DNA from: Micromonospora sp. BL4
GTDB lineage: Bacteria > Actinomycetota > Actinomycetes > Mycobacteriales > Micromonosporaceae
NCBI RefSeq assembly: GCF_003667505.1
Contig: NZ_RCVJ01000112.1
Location: forward strand, 1 to 42,591
Direction of reading: 5' to 3'
DNA: 42,591 bases
The position numbers were made by a program, and so were the translations under genes. A model generated the notes under the pieces. It made no database searches. It was not told where the DNA came from and worked only from the letters and a program-made list of their open reading frames with translations. Each line of letters opens with the position of its first letter. The stretch's first letter is position 1. Below, one piece after another: positions 6,850-15,151 of the stretch.

Positions 6850-8040
6850 ATGACCATCCGCCGGGTGACCGCCGACGAACGTCTCACCACCAGCTTCCCG
6901 CTGGCCGCGTACGCCTTCGAGTCGTCGCCGCGCAGCGCCACCCGGATCGAGGAGTTCCGCGACTACCTGCCCTACCACGAGGGCAACCGGACGCTGATCG
7001 TCGAGGAGGACGGCAGCACGCTGGCCGCCTGCACGGCCATCCCCATGCGGCAGAACCTGCGCGGAGCGGTGCTGCCGATGGCCGGCGTCGCCGGGGTGGC
7101 CACCCATCCGCTGGCCCGCCGCCAGGGGCACGTCCGGACGCTGCTGCACCAACTCCTCGACGAGATGCGCGACGAGGGGCACCCGCTCAGCGCGCTCTAC
7201 CCGTTCCGGCCCAGTTTCTACGCCCGGTTCGGCTACGTCGGGCTGCCCAAGCCCCGCACGGTCACCTTCACACCGGCCGACCTGGGTTCGCTGCTCCGCG
7301 CCGAACTGCCCGGAGAGGTGAGCTGGGAGCGGATCGGCGCCGGCTACCCCACCTGGCTCGCGTTCACCGAGCGCTGCCTCCAGGACCGGCACGGCTTCGC
7401 CGTCTTCCCCGACTACCGGTCGGTCGGGCTGCGCGACCGGGACGAGTACTGGCTGATCACCGCACGGGCGGGCGGCCAGGTCATCGGCATGGTGACGTAC
7501 CGGATCGACGACCACGGCGGCACGCTGGCCGGCAACGAACTGCTGTACGCCGACCCGCTCGGCCGGACACTGCTGTTGCAGTTCTTCGCCCGGCACGTCG
7601 ACCAGGTCGAGCGGGTCAGCGTCCAGGTGGCCCCGGACGAGTTGCCGGAGCTGTGGCTGACCGACCTGGACGTGCACATCGAGGCGCGGGCGGGCCGGCC
7701 GGGGTCGTCCGCCCCGATGGCCCGGCTGCTGACGCTGGACGCGCTGAGCGGGCTGCCCGCCGGGCCGGGCCGGGTCCGGATCGAGCTGACCGGTGACCGG
7801 TGGCTCGCCGGCAGCCACCTGCTGGACGGCACCACCGGGTCGCTGGAGCTGGCCGGCGGCGCCAGCGGTCGGGCCCCGACCGCCACGCTCACCGCCGCCG
7901 GACTCTCCGCCCTCGCGTACGGGGTGCTGGATCCGGCCGAGCTGCCGTTGCGCGGCTTGGGCGAGGTGCCGGCCGACGCCGCCGTCGAGTTGCGCGGGAT
8001 CTTCCCGCCCCGGGTGCCGTACCTCCTCGCCGACTTCTGA
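6850..8040 (+). CDS. Eis-like GNAT acetyltransferase with C-terminal SCP2-like domain
   Basis: A 396-residue protein with the length and layout of the Eis family: an N-terminal GNAT domain with the acetyl-CoA loop (VAGVATHPLARRQGHVRTLL), a second GNAT-like domain and a C-terminal sterol-carrier-like region (GRVRIELTGDRWLAG... ending VPYLLADF). The family ends with a C-terminal carboxylate that acts as catalytic base, and this protein also ends in Phe. Eis enzymes acetylate amino groups of aminoglycosides, peptides or proteins. ATG 6850 (MTIRRVTADE) is preferred over GTG 6793, which adds a leader atypical of the family. Monocistronic by position; substrate cannot be told from sequence. Confidence 0.87.
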   Translation: MTIRRVTADERLTTSFPLAAYAFESSPRSATRIEEFRDYLPYHEGNRTLIVEEDGSTLAACTAIPMRQNLRGAVLPMAGVAGVATHPLARRQGHVRTLLHQLLDEMRDEGHPLSALYPFRPSFYARFGYVGLPKPRTVTFTPADLGSLLRAELPGEVSWERIGAGYPTWLAFTERCLQDRHGFAVFPDYRSVGLRDRDEYWLITARAGGQVIGMVTYRIDDHGGTLAGNELLYADPLGRTLLLQFFARHVDQVERVSVQVAPDELPELWLTDLDVHIEARAGRPGSSAPMARLLTLDALSGLPAGPGRVRIELTGDRWLAGSHLLDGTTGSLELAGGASGRAPTATLTAAGLSALAYGVLDPAELPLRGLGEVPADAAVELRGIFPPRVPYLLADF

Positions 8041-8120
8041 GTGCTCACCCACCCTTAGCCACGGGTTAAACCGGCATGGCGGATTCGCTCCGGCGCCGTC
8101 GCGGCTCCTAGCATCACGGG

Positions 8121-9335
8121 GTGCGCATGACGTCGCTTGTCGCCCTGCTCGTCCTCGGTGTCGCCACGGCGACCCTGCCCGCCTGCGCGCCCGACGACCC
8201 GGCTCCGGCTCCGGCCGCCGCGCAGCCCAGCGCGCCGGCCGAGCCGGGGGCGCTGGCCACCGGCGAACAGGACGCTGCGCCGGCGGCCCGGGACGGCCTC
8301 GGTGGCCCGGGGGCCAGCGCGAGCCCGAAGCCGGCCGGCAAGGCGCTCGTGGCCGGCAACCCGAAGGGCAACGCCACCGTGCCGGCCGAGGCTCGGGCGG
8401 TGAACACCTCGAAGCCGACCCGGACCATCGGCACCGGCACCCCGGAGAGCTGCACCTCCGCGGCGGTGGTGAAGGCCGTCGCCGCCGGCGGCATCATCAC
8501 CTTCAACTGCGGGCCGGCCCCGGTGACGATCAAGATGGCCGCCACCGCGAAGGTCCGCAACGCCAACGGGCCGAAGGTGGTGCTGGACGGCGGCGGCAAG
8601 GTGACGCTGAGCGGCCAGGGGCGGCGCCGCATCCTCTACATGAACACGTGCGACGAAGCGCAGGGCTGGACCACCTCGCACTGCCAGAACCAGGACCACC
8701 CGCAGCTGACCGTGCAGAACCTGACCTTCGCCGACGGCAACTCGACCGGGGACAAGGTCGAGGGCGGCGGCGGTGGGGCGATCTTCGTGCGCGGTGGACG
8801 GTTCAAGGTGGTCAACTCGCGGTTCGTCCGCAACCGCTGCGACCGGACCGGCCCCGACCTGGGTGGTGCGGCCATCCGGGTGCTCAGCCAGTACGAGAAC
8901 AAGCCGGTGTACGTGGTGGACAGCACCTTCGGCGGCTCCGCCGGCCAGGGCGGCTCCTGCTCCAACGGGGGCGCGCTGAGCAGCATCGGCGTCTCCTGGG
9001 TGGTGCTGAACAGCGTGCTCAGCCACAACGAGGCGATCGGCAGCGGCGCCAACCCGGCCAAGTCCGGCACGCCCGGCGGCGGCAGCGGCGGCGCTATCTA
9101 CTGCGACGGCAACGAGTTCACCGTACGGATCGCCGGCACCGTCATCGAGAACAACAAGGCCAACGAGGGTGGCGGCGCGATCTTCTTCGTCAGCAACAAC
9201 CGCACCGGCACCATGACGATCGAGAAGTCCACCCTGCGCCGCAATCCGAGCGCCAAGTTCGAGACCCGCGGCTTCCCCGGCATCTTCTTCCTCGGCGCCC
9301 GCAACCCCACGGTGAGCGGCTCGAAACTGAGCTGA
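8121..9335 (+). CDS. Secreted lipoprotein with right-handed beta-helix (pectate-lyase-like) fold
   Basis: A 404-residue exported protein starting at GTG. The N-terminal hydrophobic segment ends in a lipobox (ATLPAC), followed by an Ala/Pro-rich linker to about residue 85. The rest shows repeated beta-helix coils: TVQNLTFADGNSTGD, GGGGGAIFVRGGRFKVVNSR, GGAAIRVLS, VVDSTFGGSAG, GGGSGGAIYCDGNEF and GGGAIFFVSNN, with Asn and Gly ladders typical of polymorphic outer-membrane/pectate-lyase superfamily helices. Several Cys residues may form disulfides outside the cell. No catalytic Asp cluster of a known lyase was identified, so the enzyme activity is open; it may be a glycan-binding or glycan-cleaving surface protein. 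It ends 12 bp from a convergent epimerase gene. Confidence 0.78.
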   Translation: MRMTSLVALLVLGVATATLPACAPDDPAPAPAAAQPSAPAEPGALATGEQDAAPAARDGLGGPGASASPKPAGKALVAGNPKGNATVPAEARAVNTSKPTRTIGTGTPESCTSAAVVKAVAAGGIITFNCGPAPVTIKMAATAKVRNANGPKVVLDGGGKVTLSGQGRRRILYMNTCDEAQGWTTSHCQNQDHPQLTVQNLTFADGNSTGDKVEGGGGGAIFVRGGRFKVVNSRFVRNRCDRTGPDLGGAAIRVLSQYENKPVYVVDSTFGGSAGQGGSCSNGGALSSIGVSWVVLNSVLSHNEAIGSGANPAKSGTPGGGSGGAIYCDGNEFTVRIAGTVIENNKANEGGGAIFFVSNNRTGTMTIEKSTLRRNPSAKFETRGFPGIFFLGARNPTVSGSKLS

Positions 9336-9347
9336 CCAGCGCGTACC

Positions 9348-10430
9348 TCAGTAGGGGTTGCCCTGGCCGGCGGCGCGGGCGCGAAGCAGACCGCCGGGCC
9401 GTCCGGGCAGGTTCGACGCGCCGGACAGCGGCGGACTGGTGGTGTGGTCACCGCCGGCCATCCCGGCGAAAAGCTCCTTGAGCGCGGTGAGCGAACTGAT
9501 CCTGGGTTGCCAGCCCAGCTCGGTCTCCGCCCGCTCGCTCGACATCAGCGGCGCGTTCAGGCCCAGCTCGACCCAGCCCGCGTCGACCGGTTGCAGCCGC
9601 GCCCGCCAGGTCAGCGCCGCCGCCACCCGCAGCACCGGCCCGGCGACGGGCACCGTCCAGCCGTGGAAGTGCCGGGCCACCAGCTCCGGTGTGAGCACCG
9701 GGTCCGCGGCGACATTGAAGGCGCCGCGCGCGTCACCCAGCACCGCCCTGGCGTACGCGTCGGCCACGTCGTCGGCGTGCACCGCCTGCATCCGCAGCCG
9801 GCGGTTGGTGGGCACCAGCGGGATCCGGCCGAAGCGCAGCAGCCGCACCGGCGCCAGCGGGCCGAGGAAATAACGGGTGATCTCCACACCCGCGTCCCGC
9901 TGAAAGATCAGCCCGGGTCGCAACCGCACCACCCGCAGCGCCGGATGATCGCCCTCGAGCCCGTCCAGCAGCGCCTCCACCTCGGCCTTGTGCTCGCTGT
10001 ACGACGAGCCGGGCACCCCGGTCGCCGGCCAGCGCTCGCTCACCGGGCGGTCCTTCGGGCCGGGCGCGTACGTGCCGACCGAGGAGGCGTACACCAGCGC
10101 CGGCACCCCCGCCCGGACCAGCGCGTCGAACACCGCCCGACTGCCGTCGACGTTGGTACGGCGCAGCACCCGCTGGTCGTGACTGGGCTGAATCTGCCAG
10201 GCCAGGTGCACCACCGCGTCCGCGCCGGCGAACACCTCGGCGAGCTGCCCGGTCGCCCCCGGCGCGCCGATGTCACCGGAGTGCCACTCCACCTGGTCGT
10301 ACGGCTCGCCAGCCTCCGGACCGGGCAGCCGCCGGGCCACCCCGACCAGCTCCACACCCCGCTCCCGGCGCAGCCGCCGCAGCAACGCCGTACCGACGTT
10401 GCCGCTCGCCCCCACCACCACGATCCGCAT
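9348..10430 (-). CDS. NAD-dependent epimerase/dehydratase (extended SDR)
   Basis: A 360-residue Rossmann-fold enzyme. Residues 1-12 contain the nucleotide-binding GASGNVG (GxxGxxG). The catalytic YxxxK is present as YSEHK, with the upstream Ser in YASSVGTY. VHLAWQIQPSHDQ and the RTNVDGSRAVFDAL segment are typical of extended SDRs acting on nucleotide sugars or related substrates. ATG 10430 (MRIVVVGASGNVG) is chosen because the glycine-rich loop must lie at the extreme N-terminus; the longer open frame upstream is Arg/Pro-rich noise. The C-terminal ~40 residues are low-complexity. Single gene, convergent with the beta-helix lipoprotein; substrate not assignable. Confidence 0.87.
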   Translation of the reverse strand: MRIVVVGASGNVGTALLRRLRRERGVELVGVARRLPGPEAGEPYDQVEWHSGDIGAPGATGQLAEVFAGADAVVHLAWQIQPSHDQRVLRRTNVDGSRAVFDALVRAGVPALVYASSVGTYAPGPKDRPVSERWPATGVPGSSYSEHKAEVEALLDGLEGDHPALRVVRLRPGLIFQRDAGVEITRYFLGPLAPVRLLRFGRIPLVPTNRRLRMQAVHADDVADAYARAVLGDARGAFNVAADPVLTPELVARHFHGWTVPVAGPVLRVAAALTWRARLQPVDAGWVELGLNAPLMSSERAETELGWQPRISSLTALKELFAGMAGGDHTTSPPLSGASNLPGRPGGLLRARAAGQGNPY

Positions 10431-10571
10431 GTCCGACCCCGTACCCGCCCAGCAGCCCGTCAACCGCCGCTCCAGCCGGGCACCTGACCCCGGCGCGGTG
10501 CCCTGGCGGCCTGGCGGCCTGCCCGGTGCCCTGGCGACGCCCGGCCTGGCGCTTGATCGACTCGATTTCCT

Positions 10572-10612
10572 GGAAGTCGGGCTGTCACGGCCGTCCGGAC
10601 ACCCCGACTTCC
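10572..10612 (-). terminator. Hairpin downstream of the 100-residue Cys protein gene
   Basis: GGAAGTCGGG-C-TGTC (10572-10586) pairs with GACA-C-CCCGACTTCC (10598-10612), 14 of 15 positions, with an 11-nt loop. It lies 15 bp past the stop of the minus-strand gene ending at 10628, as expected of a terminator, and insulates the epimerase gene. Confidence 0.65.
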
Positions 10613-10627
10613 CGAATGCCGAGTGGA

Positions 10628-10930
10628 TCAGGGGCGGGGAGACTCCCGGACCCAGCCGTGCTTCTCCTTGCCCCGTCGCCCAGCCGTCGCCGCCAGGCAA
10701 CGTGGGCAGATCCAGCCGACCGCATCGGCCTCGGTGAGCACGTCAGTACCCGAGTAGTCGAAGCGCACGTGCGGGAACCGACGCAGCCGGGTACGACTCA
10801 GCGCCAGGCCGCACACCGTCTGGTTCTGGCCGGGCAGCCAGGCGTGCACTTCACCACCCGGTTCGCGTACGCCGTCCGGCCCGATCTCCTCCCCGGACGC
10901 CGCCACCGCCGGAGTGCTGCTCAACTTCAT
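10628..10930 (-). CDS. Small Cys-containing protein, unknown function
   Basis: A 100-residue protein (begins MKLSSTPAVAASGEEIGPDG). Three cysteines are visible, one in QTVCGLALS and a CPRC pair near the end (AVGWICPRCLAA), suggesting a small zinc site. HVRFDYSGTDVLTEADAVGW looks like an ordered alpha/beta core, and the last 15 residues are basic. An in-frame upstream ATG (11032) adds a poorly structured leader, so 10930 is preferred. No partner gene; a strong hairpin follows. I recognise it only as an actinobacterial hypothetical type. Confidence 0.6.
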   Translation of the reverse strand: MKLSSTPAVAASGEEIGPDGVREPGGEVHAWLPGQNQTVCGLALSRTRLRRFPHVRFDYSGTDVLTEADAVGWICPRCLAATAGRRGKEKHGWVRESPRP

Positions 10931-11150
10931 GCCCCTTCTGGTTCCCCACCCACACGCACCCATGCACCGCGGCGCGATCTCGCTTGATCCACTCCACATC
11001 CCCGACAGCGCGGCATCCAGCACGCCGGACACCGCCAGTTCGCCGATCTGGTGTCGATCGAGGGCGGTGGCGGCCGGTGCGGCCCAGGCATCGACGGTCG
11101 GCCGGAAGCCGAGAGTCGTCGTCGGGCACCGTCCGGTAACCTGAGCGCGC

Positions 11151-11225
11151 GGGCCGCTAGCTCAATGGCAGAGCTGTGGACTTTTAATCCATAGGTTCAG
11201 GGTTCGAGTCCCTGGCGGCCCACCA
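11151..11225 (+). tRNA. tRNA-Lys (anticodon TTT)
   Basis: The acceptor stem GGGCCGC pairs with GCGGCCC, followed by discriminator A and an encoded CCA (11223-11225). The D-arm is AGCTCAATGGCAGAGC, the anticodon stem-loop GTGGA-CTTTTAA-TCCAT gives anticodon TTT, and the T-arm is CAGGGTTCGAGTCCCTG. All stems close. It reads AAA/AAG lysine codons. Confidence 0.96.
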
Positions 11226-11743
11226 TGCACCGCCACTGAGCTGCGAGAACGCCGGGCAGAGATCATCGGGCACAACCGGGGCACAAACTAGCTGTGGTCT
11301 TGGCTAGCAGAAGCGCTGGGCTGCTTGTCGGCGGCTTGGCCTAGGAGTTGGCCGACAACGCCCCGCGGACGGTCCTTCTTCGGCAGCCAGTTGGACGTCG
11401 TGTTGCAGACCTCGAAAGCGTGTGAGGGTTGACGCCCTCCGCAGGTTCGAATCCCACCGCCGCAGCTCGTGAGTGCGAAACGCCCGATCGATTTCCACGG
11501 ATAGGCCCGGGCGTTCCAACCTGGTCGTCGACCGCTTGAACTTCCGCCAGGTAGACCGCTTCAACCCATTCATCCCGGTTGAGTCAGTTATGGTCATGAG
11601 TACCGATGCGGACGCGGTCCGGCGGGTCACTCCTCCAGGGTGGCCCCCGCGCCCAGTTCGCTTGAAGACGTCGCGGCCGTGCGCAGGATGGCGTCGAAGC
11701 CCAGAGGTGGCGGCGACGGGGCCGCCGGCGACCCAGAATCGAG
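11226..11743. other. Non-coding stretch downstream of tRNA-Lys, probable recombination scar
   Basis: About 520 bp without a convincing gene. It includes a decayed tRNA-Ser 3' fragment (see separate entry) and, just before the aldo/keto reductase, a minus-strand open stretch (11627 to about 11720) ending in LGFDAILRTAATSSS... and a stop that looks like the tail of a lost gene. Base composition is a little lower in GC than neighbours. No integrase gene is present. Confidence 0.5.
11411..11465 (+). pseudogene. Decayed 3' fragment of a tRNA-Ser (CGA-like)
   Basis: The sequence reads as anticodon loop CTCGAAA, 3' anticodon stem GCGTG, a serine-type long variable arm GAGGGTTGACGCCCTC, a T-loop TTCGAAT and acceptor-like CGCCGCA. 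The 5' half is absent: the bases before the loop (GCAGAC) do not pair with GCGTG, and the T-stem has only 3 of 5 pairs. An anticodon-loop-to-3'-end segment is what tyrosine-recombinase elements carry as the att core, so this is likely an att-site relic. Confidence 0.7.
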
Positions 11744-12646
11744 ATGACCATGACGTTCGGCTCCCCGTCCACCCCGCCCACGATCATCATTGGCGGCGAC
11801 CTTCCGGTCGGACGGGTCGGCTTCGGGGCGATGCAGCTCACCGGCGACCAGGTCTGGGGCCCGTACCCCGACCACCAGCGTGGGCTGGCGCTGCTGCGCG
11901 CGGTGGTGGAGGAGGGCGTCACCTTCATCGACACCGCCGATGTCTACGGGCCGCACACCAACGAGCTGCTGATCCGCGAGGCGCTGCACCCCTACCCGGC
12001 GGGGCTGGTGGTGGCGAGCAAGGGTGGCTTCGTCCGGGGCGGCCACGACTACTCGACCCTGGGATGGGTGGGCAACCCGAAGTACCTGCGGCAGTCAGCC
12101 ATGCTGAGCCTGCGCCGCCTCGGCATGGATCGGTTCGACCTCTACTACCTGCACAGCGGGTACGCGACCGACGCCCCGTTCGAGGAGCAGGTCGGCGAGC
12201 TGAGGAAGCTGCAGGACGAGGGCTGGATCCGGCATATCGGGCTGTCCAACGTCACCGCGGCGCAGTTCGAACTCGCCCGGTCGATTGCGGAGATCGCCGC
12301 GGTGACCGCCCTGTACAACATCGGCAACCGCACCGGTGCGGACCTACTTGCGGCCGCGGAGCGGACCAGAGCGGTGTTCTCGCCCTGGCACCCGGTCAGC
12401 CTGCGCGACGGCGGGGACAACGCCGGCCAGGTCGCCGCCGCCCTCGCGCCGATCGCCGCCCGGCACGCGGCCACGCCCCAGCAGATCGCGCTGGCCTGGC
12501 TGCTGCACCGCTCTTCGGCGGTGCTGCCCATCCCCGGCACCACGAGCCTGGCCCACCTGCGGGAGAACCTCGCGGCCGCGCGGATCGCGCTGAGCGACGC
12601 CGAGGTCGCGGAGCTGACCGCCCTCGTTCCCGAAACCGCCGCCTAA
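11744..12646 (+). CDS. Aldo/keto reductase
   Basis: A 300-residue (alpha/beta)8-barrel NADPH-dependent oxidoreductase. The catalytic tetrad is visible as Asp and Tyr in TFIDTADVYGPHTNE, Lys in VVASKGGFV and His in DLYYLHSGYA. GLSNVTAAQFELA and the C-terminal cofactor-binding segment PIPGTTSLAHLRENLAAA are family hallmarks. It reduces aldehydes or ketones in the cytoplasm; the substrate is unknown. Two in-frame ATGs (11744 and 11750) have weak ribosome-binding sites, so the exact start is uncertain by two residues. It follows a presumed recombination scar and stands alone. Confidence 0.92.
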   Translation: MTMTFGSPSTPPTIIIGGDLPVGRVGFGAMQLTGDQVWGPYPDHQRGLALLRAVVEEGVTFIDTADVYGPHTNELLIREALHPYPAGLVVASKGGFVRGGHDYSTLGWVGNPKYLRQSAMLSLRRLGMDRFDLYYLHSGYATDAPFEEQVGELRKLQDEGWIRHIGLSNVTAAQFELARSIAEIAAVTALYNIGNRTGADLLAAAERTRAVFSPWHPVSLRDGGDNAGQVAAALAPIAARHAATPQQIALAWLLHRSSAVLPIPGTTSLAHLRENLAAARIALSDAEVAELTALVPETAA

Positions 12647-12740
12647 CCGGGCACCGCCTCCCGCAGCTGAACCAGCTGGATGCCGGGCAGCATGCTCCGG
12701 CGGCCGCGTCGCCAGGGGCCAGCGCGGTAGCTTGGCGATC

Positions 12741-13229
12741 ATGGCGGACTGGGAGATTCGGCCGGCCTCGGAGGCGGATGTCGAGGCGGTGGCCGAGTTG
12801 CGGGCCGTGGTGCTGCGGGCGGATCTGGAGCGGCTCGGGCGGTACGACGAGAAGCGGGTGCGGCAGCGACTGCGGGACGGGTTCGCGCCAGCGCACACCT
12901 GCGTGATCGAGGTGGGCGGCGCGTTCGCCGGCTGCGTGTCGCTGCGGCCGGCCGAGGACGCGTACTGGCTGGAGCACTTTTATCTGGCCCCGCACCTGCA
13001 GGGCAGCGGCATCGGTGCGGCCGTGTTGCGCGGGCTGTTGGAGCAGTGCGACCGCGACGGCACCCTGGTCCGGCTGAACGTGCTGCAGGGCAGTCCGGCA
13101 CGGCGGCTGTACGAGCGGCACGGATTCACACTCGAGACCGAGGATCCGGTGGACGTCTTCATGGTGCGCGAGCCGGCCCCGGCTGTGGGCGCGGATCCCG
13201 GTCGCCTCGGGAATGGTGGGTTGTTGTGA
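12741..13229 (+). CDS. GNAT-family N-acetyltransferase
   Basis: A 162-residue single GNAT domain: N-terminal EIRPASEADVEAVAELRAVV, a beta4 strand in EDAYWLEHFYLAPHLQGSGIGAAVL containing the acetyl-CoA loop (Q-G-S-G-I-G), and the late ARRLYERHGF motif. The C-terminal Gly/Pro tail is disordered. ATG 12741 is preferred to a TTG at 12732. The substrate (amine, peptide or drug) is unknown. Its stop is 4 bp before a palindromic element (copy 2). Confidence 0.88.
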   Translation: MADWEIRPASEADVEAVAELRAVVLRADLERLGRYDEKRVRQRLRDGFAPAHTCVIEVGGAFAGCVSLRPAEDAYWLEHFYLAPHLQGSGIGAAVLRGLLEQCDRDGTLVRLNVLQGSPARRLYERHGFTLETEDPVDVFMVREPAPAVGADPGRLGNGGLL

Positions 13230-13233
13230 GCGG

Positions 13234-13269
13234 TATACCTCAGAGTCATAAATATGCCTGTGAGGTATA
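13234..13269. repeat. Palindromic element, copy 2
   Basis: TATACCTCA (13234-13242) pairs with TGAGGTATA (13261-13269). Inside, AG/CT and CATA/TATG pair around AA, leaving two single mismatches, so 16 of 18 positions pair. It starts 4 bp after the GNAT stop codon and could serve as terminator. Copies 2 and 3 carry mismatches at the same arm positions. Confidence 0.85.
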
Positions 13270-13458
13270 GAGCTCGTCGGTGACCTCGCTCGGCAGGCCG
13301 GCCACGGCCGGTCCGGCCACGGCTGGTCCGGCTGGCAGGCGATCGGATTGGCGTTGCGGAATGCCCGGGTCCAGGGAACTGGTGACCGCGGTTGCTCGTC
13401 CCATCACCTGAGGTCCGGGCCGCTCAACCGCCCGGCGGGCGTGGGAACGGGAGACAAG

Positions 13459-14376
13459 ATGAGCGGGCGCAGGTACCTGATAGCTGTCGTCGCGGTCGGA
13501 GCGTTGCTCGCCGGCTGCGGCGAGCGGGGCGGGTCGGAGACGGCGGCTCCGGGTGGGTCCCAGTCCACCGCTACGGAACCTGCACCGGTTGTGTCGCCGC
13601 AGGCGGAGCCTGTCGCGCTGATCGGTTCCTGGAAGGTGACTGAGGTCGACGAAGGCGCAGGCGACGTCCTGCAGCTCACTTCCGACAGGCACAACGGCCT
13701 GCTGTTGTTCGACCACTGCGGCGCGCTGATGGGGGCCTGGCGGGCCAATGTAAACGGCCTCTTCGTCGCCGGCGCCTCCGGACGTTCGGTTTCCGACAAC
13801 GACGCCCAGGAATGCCGCCCCGGTCCTGAGCTCATGAATCCGGCCTGGCTGCATCGGGCCAGCGCCTTCCGCGTGGAAGGCGACAGCCGGGTCCTGCTCG
13901 ACGCCCAGGGCGGGCACGTCGCCCGGCTGCTGCCCGGCGCGAAGCCCACCCCCGGGCCGAACCTGCCTTCTCCGGCGGGGCCGCCCGTGGTCACCGACGA
14001 GGTCCGGCGTGCCTTCGCGTCGGCCGCCGCACTGCCGGCGGGTCTGACGCCCGCGCGCCGTGACACCCTGCTCGGTCGATGGGTGCCGGTTGATGCTCGG
14101 CCGGGCAGGTTCGGGTCCGGAGGGCCGTACGTGGAGCTGCGGGACGACGGCACATGGCGGGGTTCCGACGGCTGCAACGGTGAGGGAGGGCGATGGGTCG
14201 CCGGACCGGCAGGCGACCTGCTCGCTACCAGCGGACCCAGCACGGCGATCGGCTGTGACAGCGTTCCGGTGGGTTTCTGGCTCTTCAAGGCGTGGCGGGC
14301 AGGGCTGGACGGCGAGGTGCTCGTGCTCCTCGACGCCCAGGGCGGGGAGACGGGCCGACTCAAGCGTGACAGGTGA
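13459..14376 (+). CDS. Lipoprotein with two META-like domains
   Basis: A 305-residue exported lipoprotein. The signal peptide ends in the lipobox LLAGC, and a Thr/Pro/Ala-rich linker follows to about residue 50. Two copies of a small domain follow: the first (about 52-155) starts LIGSWKVTEVD and ends VLLDAQGGHVARLLPG; the second (about 195-305) starts LLGRWVPVDAR, has DDGTWRGSDGCNGEGGRW and ends VLLDAQGGETGRL. The matching 'LxGxW' starts and 'VLLDAQGG' ends show an internal duplication. The pattern resembles META/HslJ-type domains, known for heat-shock or antibiotic-resistance lipoproteins; function here is unknown. GGGAG just upstream of ATG 13459 supports that start. Confidence 0.8.
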   Translation: MSGRRYLIAVVAVGALLAGCGERGGSETAAPGGSQSTATEPAPVVSPQAEPVALIGSWKVTEVDEGAGDVLQLTSDRHNGLLLFDHCGALMGAWRANVNGLFVAGASGRSVSDNDAQECRPGPELMNPAWLHRASAFRVEGDSRVLLDAQGGHVARLLPGAKPTPGPNLPSPAGPPVVTDEVRRAFASAAALPAGLTPARRDTLLGRWVPVDARPGRFGSGGPYVELRDDGTWRGSDGCNGEGGRWVAGPAGDLLATSGPSTAIGCDSVPVGFWLFKAWRAGLDGEVLVLLDAQGGETGRLKRDR

Positions 14377-14402
14377 GGCCGCCGCGGTGCGCTCGTTCGG
14401 GC

Positions 14403-14774
14403 TCAGTCGCCCCAGTCCAACTGGTGCTCCGGAACGCCCACCGTCCTGCCGTATTCGACGGCCTCGGCTCGGCCTTTCCGATCGCCCCTCCGATAGCGGA
14501 AGACCTGGTTGGAAAAGACCACAACGCGGTCATCGCCAACGGTGAAGTCGGCGTACCAGCCGCCGTCGGAGGCCAGCGACTCGGCGAGCGCACGACCGAT
14601 CTCATCGGCTGCCTGGTTGGCCGCCTCGAAGTCGAGGAGGGTCCACACCTTCGGCTGGTCATCTGAGGCCGAGTTCGACACGTCCTGCCGGCGCACCCGG
14701 ACGATGTTGAGCCCCGCCACCCGGAGGTCGGTGGCTGGACGCAGACTCTCGGCAATCAACGTCCCTCGAATCAT
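14403..14774 (-). CDS. Small unknown protein, last gene of the ESX-like operon
   Basis: A 123-residue soluble protein without signal peptide or TM segment. The core pattern WTLLDFEAANQAADEIGRAL, followed by GGWYADFTVGDDRVVVF and AVEYGRTVGVPEHQLDWGD, suggests a small alpha/beta domain. It starts 20 bp after the preceding gene of a coupled minus-strand operon that encodes ESX-type proteins. Small soluble proteins of this kind often act as cognate immunity or chaperone partners of exported effectors, but that is inference. It ends 26 bp from the convergent lipoprotein gene. Confidence 0.75.
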   Translation of the reverse strand: MIRGTLIAESLRPATDLRVAGLNIVRVRRQDVSNSASDDQPKVWTLLDFEAANQAADEIGRALAESLASDGGWYADFTVGDDRVVVFSNQVFRYRRGDRKGRAEAVEYGRTVGVPEHQLDWGD

Positions 14775-14794
14775 GACCTCAGCCTGCCATTCAC

Positions 14795-15151
14795 CTACGA
14801 CGCCGGCGGGGTCCCGCCCGGTCCAGCCGCACCGGTGCCGGTGCCCAGGTCCGCGGCGAGTTCGGTCGCCTGCTCGGTGAGACGTTGCCGCTCGTCCGGG
14901 TCGAGGTTCTGTTCCCAGTCTCTGAACCGGTGGTAGCGGTCGAGGAGTTCTCCGCCGTACGCGTCGTTGGCGGCGATCTGGCGCAGGTCGCCGTGGCCGG
15001 CGAGGACATCGCGGGCCATCTCCTGGAGGTCGTCGCCGGCGACTCCGTCGCGTAGCCGGGTGAGGCTGGCCTGGAGGAGCTTGGCCAGGCCCGGATCCCC
15101 TTCGGTGAGGTCGAGGAACTGTTGCTCTGGTTGCGGTTCAGGTTGCGTCAT
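14795..15151 (-). CDS. Small helical protein of the ESX-like operon, unknown
   Basis: A 118-residue acidic, mostly helical protein: EGDPGLAKLLQASLTRLRDG, DDLQEMARDVLAGHGDL, DWEQNLDPDERQRLTEQATELAADLG, ending in a Gly/Pro tail. It has no Cys, no TM and no signal peptide. ATG 15151 lies inside the end of the upstream gene (14-bp overlap), so its translation is coupled to the WXG-type protein. The helical, acidic nature fits a chaperone or partner of the secreted proteins. I do not recognise the family. Confidence 0.75.
   Translation of the reverse strand: MTQPEPQPEQQFLDLTEGDPGLAKLLQASLTRLRDGVAGDDLQEMARDVLAGHGDLRQIAANDAYGGELLDRYHRFRDWEQNLDPDERQRLTEQATELAADLGTGTGAAGPGGTPPAS

Noticed and set aside
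11304..11630. Minus-strand open frame with RWDSNLRRASTLTRF
   Set aside because: The phrase comes from reading the antisense of the tRNA-Ser fragment; no real protein support.
11627..12046. Minus-strand frame ending LGFDAILRTAATSSSELG
   Set aside because: Mostly antisense to the aldo/keto reductase; only the last ~30 codons lie outside it. Kept only as a possible gene-tail relic.
13270..13330. Short GGCCACGGCCGGTCC tandem words
   Set aside because: Too short and degenerate to call a repeat; likely chance in GC-rich intergenic DNA.
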